The notes: generated by a model from the sequence alone, not told the origin. Shown: positions 8,069 to 17,103, counted from the first letter of the stretch. The stretch is 41,785 nt of DNA from 38-11 sp927435965 (GCA_927435965.1 CAKMKB010000110.1:1-41785), one strand, 5' to 3'. Translations and numbers: made by a program.

Positions 8069-10423
8069 ATGGCACAAATACTAAAAAGGACAGGAGAAAT
8101 AGTAGATTTCAGAAGCGAGAAAATTGTTAATGCAATTATAAAAGCCATGAATGAAACTAAGGATGGCGCTAATGTAGAAATTGCTCAGTCAATAGCTAGC
8201 GACATAAGAAATATTGTGACATCATCGAATAAAGCCATCACAGTCGAAATCATTCAAGACATGGTGGAAGATAGGCTAATGGACAGTAGTCGAAAAGATG
8301 TTGCAAAAAGGTATATTCTATATAGATATGAGAGAGACAAGTCCAGAGACGCAAGAAAGAGACGTGACGGTAGAGTTTTATCTGAAGAATTCATTAGCAA
8401 TTATAAGCATAAAGAATCCCCTATGAAACAGTTGGGTAACTTTGTCTATTATAGAACCTATTCAAGATGGCTTTCAGAAGAGAGAAGAAGAGAGTATTGG
8501 TGGGAAACAGTGAGAAGAGCAGTAGAGTATAACTGCAGTCTTGTTCCAACAACAAAAGATGAGGCCGAAAGACTTTATGACAACATCTTCAATCTCAAGC
8601 AATTCTTGTCAGGTAGAACGTTTTGGGTAGGCGGTACACCGGTAGCTGAGCACTATCCAATGGCAAATTTTAATTGTGCCTTTCAGGTGATTGATAGCTT
8701 TAAGGCTTACAGGGATCTGTTCTATCTACTTATGATCGGTTCTGGCGTCGGTGTGAGGGTTTTAAAAGACGATGTCGCAAAGCTACCTAAAATAAGAACC
8801 GACTTTGAGATTGTTCATGAGGACTTCACTCCAATCGAAATCAAAAAAAGAGAAGATAATACAAGTCTTGAATTTTTGTATAACAATACGGTCAAGATTA
8901 TTGTGGGAGACAGCAAAGAAGGTTGGGTTCAATCACTAGGATACTTTTTTGATGTTATTTATAGCAACGAGTACAGAAATATTAAAACCATCATTATCAA
9001 TTATGACAACGTAAGACCAAAGGGGGAGCAGCTTAAAACCTTTGGAGGTACTGCCAGCGGACATTCAAGTCTTAAAAATATGTTTCTGAAGATTGACAAG
9101 GTTCTTAAAAAGAGAGCAACGATTGAGGATAGCGTCAGAGTTAAATTGAAACCGATTGACTGCCTGGATGTTGCCAATATAATTGGTGAAAATGTTGTCG
9201 TTGGAGGTGTCAGAAGGACAGCGGAGATTGTTTTAATTGACCCCGATGATAAAGAATGCATGGAAGCTAAAAACAAGCTTTATAAGCAGATTGATGGACA
9301 ATGGATTGTGGATAAAGACATCATTCACAGACAGATGAGCAACAACTCCATCTATTATAAAGAAAAACCTTCTAGAGAAATGCTCCATTGGCAAATACAG
9401 CAAATGAGATATTCAGGCGAACCAGGATGGGTTAATGAAACCGCTGGTAAAAAGAGAAGAGACAACATGAATGGTGTTAATCCGTGTGGGGAGATACTGC
9501 TTGATTCAAATGGCTTGTGCAATCTGACAACAGTGAATGTCTTTGCTTTTGTCAATGAAGACGGATCTTTAGATATTGACGGATTACTAGAGGCCCAAAG
9601 ATTATCAGTTAGATCAGCCTATAGAATGACTTGTGTCGAATTGGAAATCCCAGCTTGGGATTCAGTTCAACAAAGAGATAAGCTGACAGGTTGTTCATTG
9701 ACAGGCTGGCAAGATATGGTCAATGCCTGTAAACTTGATCGAAAAGAGCAAGCTGAAGTCCTTGAAAAAATGCGTAAGGCCGCAAAGGATGAGGCTGCCA
9801 AGTATGCTGCGCAAATAGGTGAAAGTGCTCCTATATTGGTTACCACTGTCAAACCTGAAGGGACTTTATCACAGTTGCCAATCGTATCAAGTGGTGTGCA
9901 TTATTCTCATTCTCCTTACTTTATAAGACGTGTCAGGGTTAATGCTCATGACCCTATGGTAAAGGTATGTGAGGATCTTGAATACCCAATCTTCCCAGAA
10001 GTTGGACAAGATGAGGCAACCTGTACGACTAAAGTTATAGAATTCCCGATAAAATCTCCACCGGGAAGAACGAAATATGACGTTACAGCCATTGAACAGC
10101 TTGAAGATTACAAATTGTTCATGGAGCACTATGTTGACCATAATTGTTCTATTACTATACACGTTCGTGACAACGAGTGGGAAGGTGTAGAGGAGTGGGT
10201 CTGGGACAATTGGGATGACGTGGTTGCGTTATCGTTCCTATCACTTGATGATAGTTTCTACGAACTGCTACCTTACGAGTCGATAGACGAAGAAGAGTAT
10301 AATGAAAGAGTGGCTAAAATGAAACCTTTCATACCATCATTACTAAACAAATACGAGTCAGTTGAAACAACACTGGACGTTGGTGATGAAAGCTGTGAAA
10401 GTGGTATCTGTCCAATCAGGTAA
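8069..10423 (+). CDS. nrdJ: Adenosylcobalamin-dependent ribonucleoside-triphosphate reductase (class II, monomeric type)
   Basis: Makes deoxyribonucleotides from ribonucleoside triphosphates using a cobalamin-generated thiyl radical. Domains: N-terminal ATP-cone (about residues 1-90, starting MAQILKRTGEIVDF), then the alpha/beta barrel. Key cysteines: C203 in NCAF and C484 in GLCNL (redox pair), C473 in NPCGE (thiyl radical), and C776 and C781 in the C-terminal CESGIC re-reducing pair. Length 784 aa. An ATG at 8051 is in frame, but ATG 8069 has GGGAGG at 8057-8062 and starts the ATP-cone properly. The gene is monocistronic with a terminator after it. The promoter carries an NrdR box, so dATP/NrdR control is expected. 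I see no cobalamin riboswitch in the leader. Confidence 0.95.
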   Translation: MAQILKRTGEIVDFRSEKIVNAIIKAMNETKDGANVEIAQSIASDIRNIVTSSNKAITVEIIQDMVEDRLMDSSRKDVAKRYILYRYERDKSRDARKRRDGRVLSEEFISNYKHKESPMKQLGNFVYYRTYSRWLSEERRREYWWETVRRAVEYNCSLVPTTKDEAERLYDNIFNLKQFLSGRTFWVGGTPVAEHYPMANFNCAFQVIDSFKAYRDLFYLLMIGSGVGVRVLKDDVAKLPKIRTDFEIVHEDFTPIEIKKREDNTSLEFLYNNTVKIIVGDSKEGWVQSLGYFFDVIYSNEYRNIKTIIINYDNVRPKGEQLKTFGGTASGHSSLKNMFLKIDKVLKKRATIEDSVRVKLKPIDCLDVANIIGENVVVGGVRRTAEIVLIDPDDKECMEAKNKLYKQIDGQWIVDKDIIHRQMSNNSIYYKEKPSREMLHWQIQQMRYSGEPGWVNETAGKKRRDNMNGVNPCGEILLDSNGLCNLTTVNVFAFVNEDGSLDIDGLLEAQRLSVRSAYRMTCVELEIPAWDSVQQRDKLTGCSLTGWQDMVNACKLDRKEQAEVLEKMRKAAKDEAAKYAAQIGESAPILVTTVKPEGTLSQLPIVSSGVHYSHSPYFIRRVRVNAHDPMVKVCEDLEYPIFPEVGQDEATCTTKVIEFPIKSPPGRTKYDVTAIEQLEDYKLFMEHYVDHNCSITIHVRDNEWEGVEEWVWDNWDDVVALSFLSLDDSFYELLPYESIDEEEYNERVAKMKPFIPSLLNKYESVETTLDVGDESCESGICPIR

Positions 10424-10433
10424 ATTATCAAAT

Positions 10434-10460
10434 AAAAAGAGAGTGAAAGCTCTCTTTTTT
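10434..10460 (+). terminator. nrdJ terminator
   Basis: AAAAAGAGAG and CTCTCTTTTTT form a stem with a short GTGAAAG loop, ending in a T-run 10 bp after the nrdJ stop. Confidence 0.9.
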
Positions 10461-10468
10461 GCTTTTTG

Positions 10469-10497
10469 TTGACAAAAGCCTGTTCATACGATATCAT
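10469..10497 (+). promoter_or_regulatory. Sigma-A promoter of ileS leader
   Basis: TTGACA (10469-10474), 17 bp, TATCAT (10492-10497). Predicted start near 10504, just ahead of T-box stem I. Confidence 0.75.
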
Positions 10498-10503
10498 ATT
10501 TCA

Positions 10504-10757
10504 GTAACAATTGTATTGAATTATATCATTATAAAGACATTGATTGGAACAGTAGCCTTAGTGAAGTTTTCAGAGACATGGTCCTTGGCTGAAAGACCAT
10601 CAACGGACTTAAGGTAAAAATCATCCATGAGTCGGATATCAGAAAAGAGTAAGATATCCCGTGATAAGCGTTAATTATTTGAGCGGCAGGTTTTTTGACC
10701 TGCAACCTGGGTGGTACCGCGGAGAATTTCGTCCCTGATTTTAGAGGGACTTTTTAA
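10504..10757 (+). promoter_or_regulatory. T-box leader, tRNA-Ile responsive
   Basis: The T-box sequence CTGGGTGGTACCGCGG at 10707-10722 is near-perfect. Its bulge TGGT is complementary to an ACCA tRNA tail, as tRNA-Ile has. Upstream, GGAACAGTAG, CAGAGACATGG and the rest match the stem I layout. An ATC isoleucine codon followed by A (10620-10622) lies at the place expected for the specifier; an ATC at 10623-10625 is the alternative. Uncharged tRNA-Ile would stabilise the antiterminator and switch on ileS. Confidence 0.93.
10731..10756 (+). terminator. Regulated terminator of the ileS T-box
   Basis: GTCCCT (10731-10736) pairs with AGGGAC (10745-10750), followed by TTTTT. It competes with the antiterminator formed by the T-box sequence. 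Confidence 0.88.
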
Positions 10758-10770
10758 ATGGGAGGATTAA

Positions 10771-13700
10771 ATGAAACAGATATTCAAGAATATTTCGGCA
10801 GCACCGTATAACCAATATGAGAAAGAAATCAGAGATCACTGGGATAAAGTCGATATACTCAATCAAAGTGTTCAAACGAGAGCAGATAAGGAGAGCTTTA
10901 TTTTTTACGAAGGTCCCCCTACAGCTAACGGCAATCCCGGAATTCACCATGTCATAGCTAGAGCGCTGAAGGATTCTGTCTGTAGATATAAGACTATGGA
11001 GGGCTATCAAGTCAAAAGAAAAGCTGGCTGGGATACACATGGTCTTCCAGTTGAAATCGAAGTTGAGAAGCAGCTGGGCTTAAATAACAAACAAGACATT
11101 GAAGCTTATGGTCTAGATAAGTTTAATCATAAATGCAAAGAATCCGTATTCAAATATGAGAATAACTGGCGAGAGATGACAGAGAGAATGGCATACATGA
11201 TTGACCTAGACAATCCCTATATAACCCTTGAGAATGATTACATCGAGAGTGTATGGTGGATATTGGACAAGATGAATAAGGAGGGCTTCATATATGAAGG
11301 ACATAAGATTCTACCTTATTGTTCAAGATGTGGAACTGGTCTTGCTTCGCATGAGGTTGCACAAGGCTATGAAGAAATAAAAACGTCAACAGTCTATGTC
11401 AAATTCAAGAAAAAAGATTCAGATGAATATTTTCTTGTCTGGACTACCACGCCATGGACATTGGCATCAAATGTCTGCCTGACAGTTCATCCTGATGAAA
11501 CATACATAAAAGCAAAAACTGAGGATGCAGTTTATATACTTGAGAAAAATTCGGCAGCTAGAGTTCTCAAAGAGGAGTATGAGATCATTGAAGAAATGAA
11601 AGGCAAGGATCTGGAGTATCAGGAATATGATCAACTGATACCTTTTGTTAAAACCGATAAAAAAGCTTTCTATGTTACCTGTGGCAATTACGTAACCACA
11701 GAGGATGGAACAGGTATCGTTCATACTGCCCCGGCTTTTGGAGAAGATGACTATCAAACCGGACTTAAGTACAATTTACCGATTCTACAGCCTGTTGATG
11801 AAACAGGGAAATACATCGATACAATATGGAAAGGCAAATTTGTAATGGATGCCGATCCAGAAATTATCGAATGGTTAAAAAATGAAGAAAAACTATACAA
11901 GAAAGAAGCCTTGTTACATAACTACCCGCATTGCTGGCGGTGTAGGACGCCGTTGCTCTATTATGCAAAACCTAGCTGGTACATCGCTATGACCAAGCTT
12001 AAGGATAAACTGATAGAGAATAATAATTCCGTTGAATGGTATCCTCCTTATGTAGGTGAGAAACGATTTGGCAACTGGCTTGAGAACTTAAATGACTGGG
12101 CTATATCTAGAAGCAGATACTGGGGAACACCGTTGCCAATTTGGACGTGTCAGTGTGGACATATCGAGAGTGTAGGATCCAGAAAAGAACTCGTAGAAAA
12201 AGCTATAGAAGATATTAGTGAGGACATTGAGTTACATAGACCATATGTTGATGATATTCATTTTGAATGTCCAGAATGCGGTGGTACTATGGAAAGAGTT
12301 AAAGACGTTATAGACTGCTGGTTTGACAGCGGTGCAATGCCATTTGCACAACACCATTATCCCTTCGAAAACAAGGAGAATTTCGATGAGTTATTTCCAG
12401 CGGATTTTATTTGCGAGGGAATTGATCAGACTAGGGGATGGTTCTACTCCCTAATTGCCATTTCAACGTTCGTCAAAGGTGTCTCGCCTTATAAGCGCGT
12501 TCTTGTCAATGATCTGATATTGGATAAGTTTGGCAAGAAGATGTCCAAATCGAAAGGGAACACAGTCGATCCGTTTGAAATGTTTGATAAGTACGGTGCT
12601 GACGCTTTGAGATGGTATTTATTATATGTTTCACCTGCCTGGACACCGACAAAATTTGATGAAGATGGTTTAAAAGAAGTATTGAGCAAGTTTTTTGGAA
12701 CGATCAAAAATGTTTACAACTTCTTTACATTATATGCCAATACTGATGAGATAGATCCAAAGGATTTCTTTGTTCCTTATAACGAAAGACCAGAGCTAGA
12801 TAGGTGGATTCTTTCGAAATTCAACAATCTTACAGGTTATGTAAGAGAGAGTATGTCACAATATGATCAAACCAAGTGCGTAAGAGCTATCCAAGAATTT
12901 GTTAATGAAGACTTGTCAAACTGGTACATAAGAAGATCCAGAAGGAGATTCTGGGCAACTGAATTGTCACAAGATAAAAAATCAGTATATAATACAACAA
13001 TGGAGATACTGATAGGTGTCTCTCAGTTGATGGCACCGTTTTCGCCGTACCTATCAGAGGAGATCTATCGAAATCTGACTGGTGAAGTATCTGTACATTT
13101 AAGCTATTTTCCAGAAGTTAACAAAGATTTGATCGATCTAAACACAGAAACAAGAATGGACTTGGTCAGAAATCTGGTTACCTTAGGAAGAGCAGCAAGG
13201 GAGACGGAGAGAATCAAAGTTAGACAGCCTTTACAAAAGATACACATTGATGGGGTATATGAAACCACTATATCAGACCTTACTCCGTTGATTATGGAGG
13301 AACTCAATATCAAGCAAGTGGTGTTTGAAAAGGACTTGAATGCGTTCATGAACTTTAGTCTCAAGCCTAACTTCAGAACTGCAGGCCCCAAATTGGGTAA
13401 AAACGTCAAGGCTTTTGCGGAGGTTTTATCCAAATCAGATGCTGTTGAAATCATCAATTGTGTTCAAAATGGCGGCAGCATAGAACTAGTTGTCAATGGT
13501 GAATCTGTCAGAGTAACAGAAGATATACTGGATATACGAATCACATCCAAAGAAGGATTCAATGTATCAATGGAAAATAATCTGTTTGTCATACTTGACA
13601 CTAATATTGATGATGAGCTGTTAAATGAAGGCTATGCAAGAGAGTTTATATCTAAGATTCAACAGATGCGTAAAAACAACGGCTATGAGATGATGGACAA

Positions 13701-13872
13701 TATCAAGGTCTTTTTCAAGGGACCTGAAGAGATAGTTGAGGCAGTGAACAGATACAGAGACTACATTATGAAGGAGACTTTAGCTGTAGAAGTAATTGAA
13801 TCATCAGAATTAGATTGTGAAGTCCAGAACCTGAATGGACATGATACCTGCATAGAGCTTGAAAAGGTATAA
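10771..13872 (+). CDS. ileS: Isoleucyl-tRNA synthetase, type 2, with GXHH signature
   Basis: Charges tRNA-Ile with isoleucine. The 1033-aa protein has the eukaryote-like type 2 pattern: EGPPTANGNPGIHHV at the first signature, WDTHGLPVEIEVEK, an editing domain with WTTTPWTLASN, DQTRGWFYSL, and KMSKS at residues 590-594, then the anticodon-binding and a C-terminal domain. The class I HIGH motif is replaced by G57-I58-H59-H60, i.e. first and third residues swapped. Type 2 enzymes are generally mupirocin-tolerant, and the swapped GXHH form has been described as mupirocin hyper-resistant. ATG 10771 has GGGAGG upstream, directly after the T-box terminator. Monocistronic, ended by 13879-13908. Confidence 0.97.
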   Translation: MKQIFKNISAAPYNQYEKEIRDHWDKVDILNQSVQTRADKESFIFYEGPPTANGNPGIHHVIARALKDSVCRYKTMEGYQVKRKAGWDTHGLPVEIEVEKQLGLNNKQDIEAYGLDKFNHKCKESVFKYENNWREMTERMAYMIDLDNPYITLENDYIESVWWILDKMNKEGFIYEGHKILPYCSRCGTGLASHEVAQGYEEIKTSTVYVKFKKKDSDEYFLVWTTTPWTLASNVCLTVHPDETYIKAKTEDAVYILEKNSAARVLKEEYEIIEEMKGKDLEYQEYDQLIPFVKTDKKAFYVTCGNYVTTEDGTGIVHTAPAFGEDDYQTGLKYNLPILQPVDETGKYIDTIWKGKFVMDADPEIIEWLKNEEKLYKKEALLHNYPHCWRCRTPLLYYAKPSWYIAMTKLKDKLIENNNSVEWYPPYVGEKRFGNWLENLNDWAISRSRYWGTPLPIWTCQCGHIESVGSRKELVEKAIEDISEDIELHRPYVDDIHFECPECGGTMERVKDVIDCWFDSGAMPFAQHHYPFENKENFDELFPADFICEGIDQTRGWFYSLIAISTFVKGVSPYKRVLVNDLILDKFGKKMSKSKGNTVDPFEMFDKYGADALRWYLLYVSPAWTPTKFDEDGLKEVLSKFFGTIKNVYNFFTLYANTDEIDPKDFFVPYNERPELDRWILSKFNNLTGYVRESMSQYDQTKCVRAIQEFVNEDLSNWYIRRSRRRFWATELSQDKKSVYNTTMEILIGVSQLMAPFSPYLSEEIYRNLTGEVSVHLSYFPEVNKDLIDLNTETRMDLVRNLVTLGRAARETERIKVRQPLQKIHIDGVYETTISDLTPLIMEELNIKQVVFEKDLNAFMNFSLKPNFRTAGPKLGKNVKAFAEVLSKSDAVEIINCVQNGGSIELVVNGESVRVTEDILDIRITSKEGFNVSMENNLFVILDTNIDDELLNEGYAREFISKIQQMRKNNGYEMMDNIKVFFKGPEEIVEAVNRYRDYIMKETLAVEVIESSELDCEVQNLNGHDTCIELEKV

Positions 13873-13878
13873 AAAAAT

Positions 13879-13908
13879 AACCCGACAATTTGTCGGGTTT
13901 TATTTTTA
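13879..13908. terminator. Bidirectional terminator between ileS and the small peptide operon
   Basis: AACCCGACA and TGTCGGGTT form a 9-bp stem flanked by an A-tract and a T-tract. It ends ileS rightward and the 48-codon gene leftward. Confidence 0.9.
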
Positions 13909-13914
13909 ATGATT

Positions 13915-14061
13915 CTAATATTCTTGCCTAAAAGATCTTTCGTACATTTCACATTCTTTCTGAATGCACTTGTTATTCACGTTGTGTATGCATGTGATTG
14001 TACCACAAGCCTTGAATTTTGTTTTATTGACTGTTGATTTTTTTGAATTTTTGATGTTCAT
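13915..14061 (-). CDS. Small four-cysteine protein of unknown function (48 aa)
   Basis: A short leftward ORF with a good ribosome binding site (GGAGG six bases before the ATG). The protein has a basic, Lys/Asn-rich first third, then cysteines C19, C24, C32 and C37 in a C-x4-C-x7-C-x4-C pattern, e.g. ACGTITCIHNVNNKC, and ends with ECEMYERSFRQEY. The spacing suggests a small metal site or disulfide knot. It loosely recalls short Cys-rich clostridial proteins such as DUF1540, but I cannot assign it. Its ATG overlaps the stop of the 26-codon ORF (ATGA), so translation is probably coupled. A full-consensus promoter lies about 110 bp upstream and a terminator just downstream. These expression signals make it likely to be real despite its size. 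Confidence 0.72.
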   Translation of the reverse strand: MNIKNSKKSTVNKTKFKACGTITCIHNVNNKCIQKECEMYERSFRQEY

Positions 14062-14138
14062 TGTAATACCTCCAATAAGCTTTTTATATAAATGCGATTT
14101 TGCAATAATACGATTATCGCTTTCAAGTTGAGCTTCAT
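14058..14138 (-). CDS. Short ORF (26 aa), leader or small hydrophobic peptide
   Basis: The ORF starts about 24 nt after the predicted transcription start of the promoter at 14169-14197. GAGGTG stands about 7 nt before the ATG. It encodes MKLNLKAIIVLLQNRIYIK followed by SLLEVLQ, a peptide with a hydrophobic core and basic ends. Its TGA overlaps the ATG of the 48-codon gene by one base pair step (ATGA). It may be a functional micropeptide, a coupling leader, or only a translated leader. The coupling and strong signals favour translation; function is unknown. Confidence 0.5.
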   Translation of the reverse strand: MKLNLKAIIVLLQNRIYIKSLLEVLQ

Positions 14139-14168
14139 TATTTCAACACCTCTATTAGGGATAATTGA

Positions 14169-14197
14169 ATTATAGCACCTCAAATGCAAGTTGTCAA
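14169..14197 (-). promoter_or_regulatory. Full-consensus sigma-A promoter of the two-peptide operon
   Basis: Read leftward: TTGACA (14197-14192), 17 bp, TATAAT (14174-14169). This is a perfect match to the housekeeping consensus with optimal spacing. An ATGCAAG motif lies inside the spacer (14184-14190). Confidence 0.88.
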
Positions 14198-14374
14198 ACT
14201 ATTATTGCATAAAAAACCAATAAAAAACTAATTTACACATAGACTCAGTAAAATATGCAAGATTTTAATTATATTATCTAAAAGCCACAAGAAAAATATT
14301 GGTTTGGAACTATAGGATTATGCAAGAAAAAATGCAATTAATGCATAATGCAGTAATGCGAAGCCATGAGTTTC
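14198..14374. other. Intergenic stretch with repeated ATGCAA motifs
   Basis: No gene seen. ATGCAA or its complement occurs at 14205-14210, 14255-14260, 14320-14325 and 14332-14337, with TAATGCATAATGCAG right after. Another copy is inside the adjacent promoter spacer. These may be regulator sites for the two-peptide operon, or just AT-rich sequence. Confidence 0.35.
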
Positions 14375-14409
14375 AAAAAAAAGTATCCGGTTGCCTCTGG
14401 CAACCGGAT
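14375..14409 (-). terminator. Leftward terminator downstream of folC
   Basis: ATCCGGTTGCC and GGCAACCGGAT form a perfect 11-bp stem with a 3-nt loop. Leftward it is followed by AC and eight T. It lies 127 bp past the folC stop. A second short palindrome GGACAT-TAT-ATGTCC spans the folC stop (14531-14545). Confidence 0.85.
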
Positions 14410-14535
14410 CCAACCGTACAACAAAACAAATATATATTTTAAAGAGGGGGGAATTTATAAACCATAATCATTATATACAAAAAAACCTATTTGTAAACAA
14501 CAAAATTGTTAAATAAATGTAACAATATATGGACA

Positions 14536-15846
14536 TTATATGTCCTTATTGTAATTACTTACTATTAGCGTTCGTATGTTGCCTATGAGATATAGAGATC
14601 CACAAAATAAATTGACATGATTAGATTCGGTTTGAATATAATCTAAACTTTGTGCTAAATCATCACACACAGTAACTTTTATATCCGAGAGTTCATTAAT
14701 CATCTCTGCAGTATCGACAGCGTTCTTTGCTCGGGGACTATCCGGTGTCAAAGTTACAACATCTGAACAATGAGAGAGCAGTGTTTTTAAAGATGAACTG
14801 ATTTCCTTATCAACTAACATGCCGAAGAACAAACGGATATTGTAGCTTGTGAAATACGCTTCGATATTTTCAGCTAATCGCTCTAAACCATCTGAATTAT
14901 GAGCACCATCAATAATGATAAGTGGTCTCTGGCTTAGTATTTCCATTCTGCCATTAAATGTGACTGTTTCGAATGCCCTAGTTATATGGCTTGGAACTAT
15001 CTTATAACCTTTGTTGATTAAGACCTCGATTGTTTTTAGAACTGTGAGGCAATTTATTGCTTGATGGGATCCAATCAGATTCAATGAGAAAATCTCTATA
15101 CCTGTATTGGTAGACTTATTATTATAGATCAGCTTTTGTCCATGAGGACCGAAAGATACGATACTAATGTCTTTTTCATCAACTGTATGAATTATAGCAG
15201 ATTTTTCGACCGCAAAATCTCTAATGACTTCGAACACTGTCTCTTTCTGAGGGTATATGACAACATCACAGTTGGGTTTTATGATTGATGCTTTTTCAAA
15301 GGCTATTTTTTCCAAAGTATCGCCTAAATACTCACTATGGTCATTGCTTATGCTGGTTATAACAACTACTTCAGGTGTCTTAATCACATTGGTGGCATCT
15401 AGTCTGCCGCCCATACCTACTTCAAGAACAACAATATCAACAGCCTTCTGATTATAATAGACCATTGCTGTAGCTGTAACTACTTCGAACTCGGTAGGAT
15501 GACTAAAACCTTCATTGAGCATATCATCAATAGCATTTTTTACGATAGAGACGGATGATGCAAGATCTTCATTTGCTATTGGAGAATTATCTATCTGGAT
15601 TCTCTCGTTGAAGCTTTCCAAATAAGGGGAAATAAACAAGCCGGTTCGATAGCCGGCCTCTCTTAGCACATAAGATAGCATGACACAAGTGGAACCTTTA
15701 CCGTTTGTTCCAGCTACATGGATAAATTTCAACTTGTTATGGGGATCGCCAAGTCTGTGCATCAGTTCGGTGATGTTTTCCAAGCCTAATTTTGATCCGA
15801 ATTTATAGGTTGAGTGAATGTACTCGATTGCTTCATTATGATTCAT
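14536..15846 (-). CDS. folC: Folylpolyglutamate synthase / dihydrofolate synthase
   Basis: An ATP-dependent ligase that adds glutamate to dihydropteroate and/or tetrahydrofolates. Seen: the Mur-ligase-like P-loop HVAGTNGKGSTCVML (about residues 43-57), the substrate loop SPYLESFNERI, EVGMGGRLDATNV, TSISNDHSEYLG, and NGRMEIL...IDGAHN in the C-terminal domain. The length of 436 aa is normal. Start ATG 15846 with AGGAG upstream. It follows the glycosyltransferase gene by 26 bp and is probably cotranscribed from the promoter at 16990-17018. Confidence 0.95.
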   Translation of the reverse strand: MNHNEAIEYIHSTYKFGSKLGLENITELMHRLGDPHNKLKFIHVAGTNGKGSTCVMLSYVLREAGYRTGLFISPYLESFNERIQIDNSPIANEDLASSVSIVKNAIDDMLNEGFSHPTEFEVVTATAMVYYNQKAVDIVVLEVGMGGRLDATNVIKTPEVVVITSISNDHSEYLGDTLEKIAFEKASIIKPNCDVVIYPQKETVFEVIRDFAVEKSAIIHTVDEKDISIVSFGPHGQKLIYNNKSTNTGIEIFSLNLIGSHQAINCLTVLKTIEVLINKGYKIVPSHITRAFETVTFNGRMEILSQRPLIIIDGAHNSDGLERLAENIEAYFTSYNIRLFFGMLVDKEISSSLKTLLSHCSDVVTLTPDSPRAKNAVDTAEMINELSDIKVTVCDDLAQSLDYIQTESNHVNLFCGSLYLIGNIRTLIVSNYNKDI

Positions 15847-15872
15847 TGATTGCTCCTGCTTTCAAGTTGATT

Positions 15873-16970
15873 TTACATGGGGTATCTTGATAATAGATCC
15901 TGAACTATATTCTTAGAAGAAGAAGACCTGTAAAATTTCGATAGACTTTTTTTCATTTGATTGAGGTATTCTTCATCATTCAGCACATGCACTACGTGTT
16001 CATAGACTTCGTCAGAAGTTTTGGCAATCAAAGCAGCCCCCTTGTGTACAAAGTAATCAGCATTCTCTTTTTCCTGACCTGGTATTGGTTTATAAAGAAT
16101 CAGAGGAAGCTTAGCGGCTGCAGCTTCACTAAGGGTTATACCACCTGGCTTTGTAATCATGATTGTTGCTAGTCGATACAATTCATGAATTTCGTCGATA
16201 TAACCAAATGTTTTGACGTTGCTCAAGCCAAGATTATCTATCTTGGATCTAAGTTTTAGATTATTACCGCACACCAGTAGAATCTGTATATCTACAATCT
16301 TGTTTAGTTTTGTGCACACATAATCCAGATCCTTAGATACACCTGCAGCTCCAGCAGAAATTAGGATTGATTTTTTATCTGTATCAACCTGGTACTTCTT
16401 TGCAACCTTAACTATATCAATTTCTTCTTCAAAGCCTGGTCTGATTGGTATACCGGTTACTTCGAGCTTATTGACAGGGATATGCATTTTTATCAGCTTC
16501 TCTTTTAAATCATCTGTTGCCAGATAAATCCTGTCAAAATCTTCGTTAATCCACAGTCTATGACAACAATAATCCGTAACAACATTGATCACGGGTACAC
16601 CCATTTGATATTTCCTCATGAACTCAGGTGCAGACAGCATTGGAAATGTATTGATGATTATTTGAGGATCATATTCCCTAATTATCTTTTTGAGTGTATG
16701 GTATCCAAACATTCGATAAACGTTAATCAACCGGGTGGAAGATATTTTATCGATTCCATAGTAAAAATATGAATAAGTGCTTCCTAGATTGAATAAACGA
16801 TTATGAGTTTTGGAAATATTGCTGGTGAGCATAGGATGTGATTCAGTGAACAGATCGCGAACAATTACATTACATCCTTCTTGCTTAAAAGTCTCGGCTA
16901 AAGAACTCGCCGCCATTTTATGGCCATTTCCGAAGGGAGCGGTTAGTATTAGAATATTTAAGTTTTTCAT
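15873..16970 (-). CDS. Diacylglycerol glucosyltransferase-like (MGDG synthase family) glycosyltransferase
   Basis: A GT28-family enzyme resembling UgtP and plant MGDG synthase, which transfer a sugar from UDP-sugar to diacylglycerol to make membrane glycolipid. Seen: the N-terminal TAPFGNGHKMAASSL acceptor loop with the conserved GNGH, and the C-terminal donor site ITKPGGITLSEAAAAKLPLI plus PGQEKENADYF. Length 365 aa from ATG 16970, which is chosen because AGGAGGTGA stands right before it. An upstream in-frame start at 17012 would be upstream of the predicted -10. Probably peripheral membrane protein. Exact sugar and processivity cannot be told. Confidence 0.86.
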   Translation of the reverse strand: MKNLNILILTAPFGNGHKMAASSLAETFKQEGCNVIVRDLFTESHPMLTSNISKTHNRLFNLGSTYSYFYYGIDKISSTRLINVYRMFGYHTLKKIIREYDPQIIINTFPMLSAPEFMRKYQMGVPVINVVTDYCCHRLWINEDFDRIYLATDDLKEKLIKMHIPVNKLEVTGIPIRPGFEEEIDIVKVAKKYQVDTDKKSILISAGAAGVSKDLDYVCTKLNKIVDIQILLVCGNNLKLRSKIDNLGLSNVKTFGYIDEIHELYRLATIMITKPGGITLSEAAAAKLPLILYKPIPGQEKENADYFVHKGAALIAKTSDEVYEHVVHVLNDEEYLNQMKKSLSKFYRSSSSKNIVQDLLSRYPM

Positions 16971-16989
16971 CGTGTCACCTCCTCGATAT

Positions 16990-17018
16990 ATTATAGCATA
17001 TAACAAATCCATTGGTAA
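16990..17018 (-). promoter_or_regulatory. Sigma-A promoter of the glycosyltransferase-folC operon
   Basis: Leftward: TTACCA (17018-17013), 17 bp, TATAAT (16995-16990). Predicted start near 16984. Confidence 0.65.
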
Positions 17019-17103
17019 TAGGTTAAAGAATTGTTAAAAATATATTAACCTTTATAGTGTAAAGAAAATAATACAAAAATCCCCAAAAACATTCAAAAAT
17101 AGA

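Noticed and set aside
7887..8084. 65-codon ORF before nrdJ
   Set aside because: It runs through the nrdJ promoter, NrdR box and hairpin, has no SD and no recognisable protein features.
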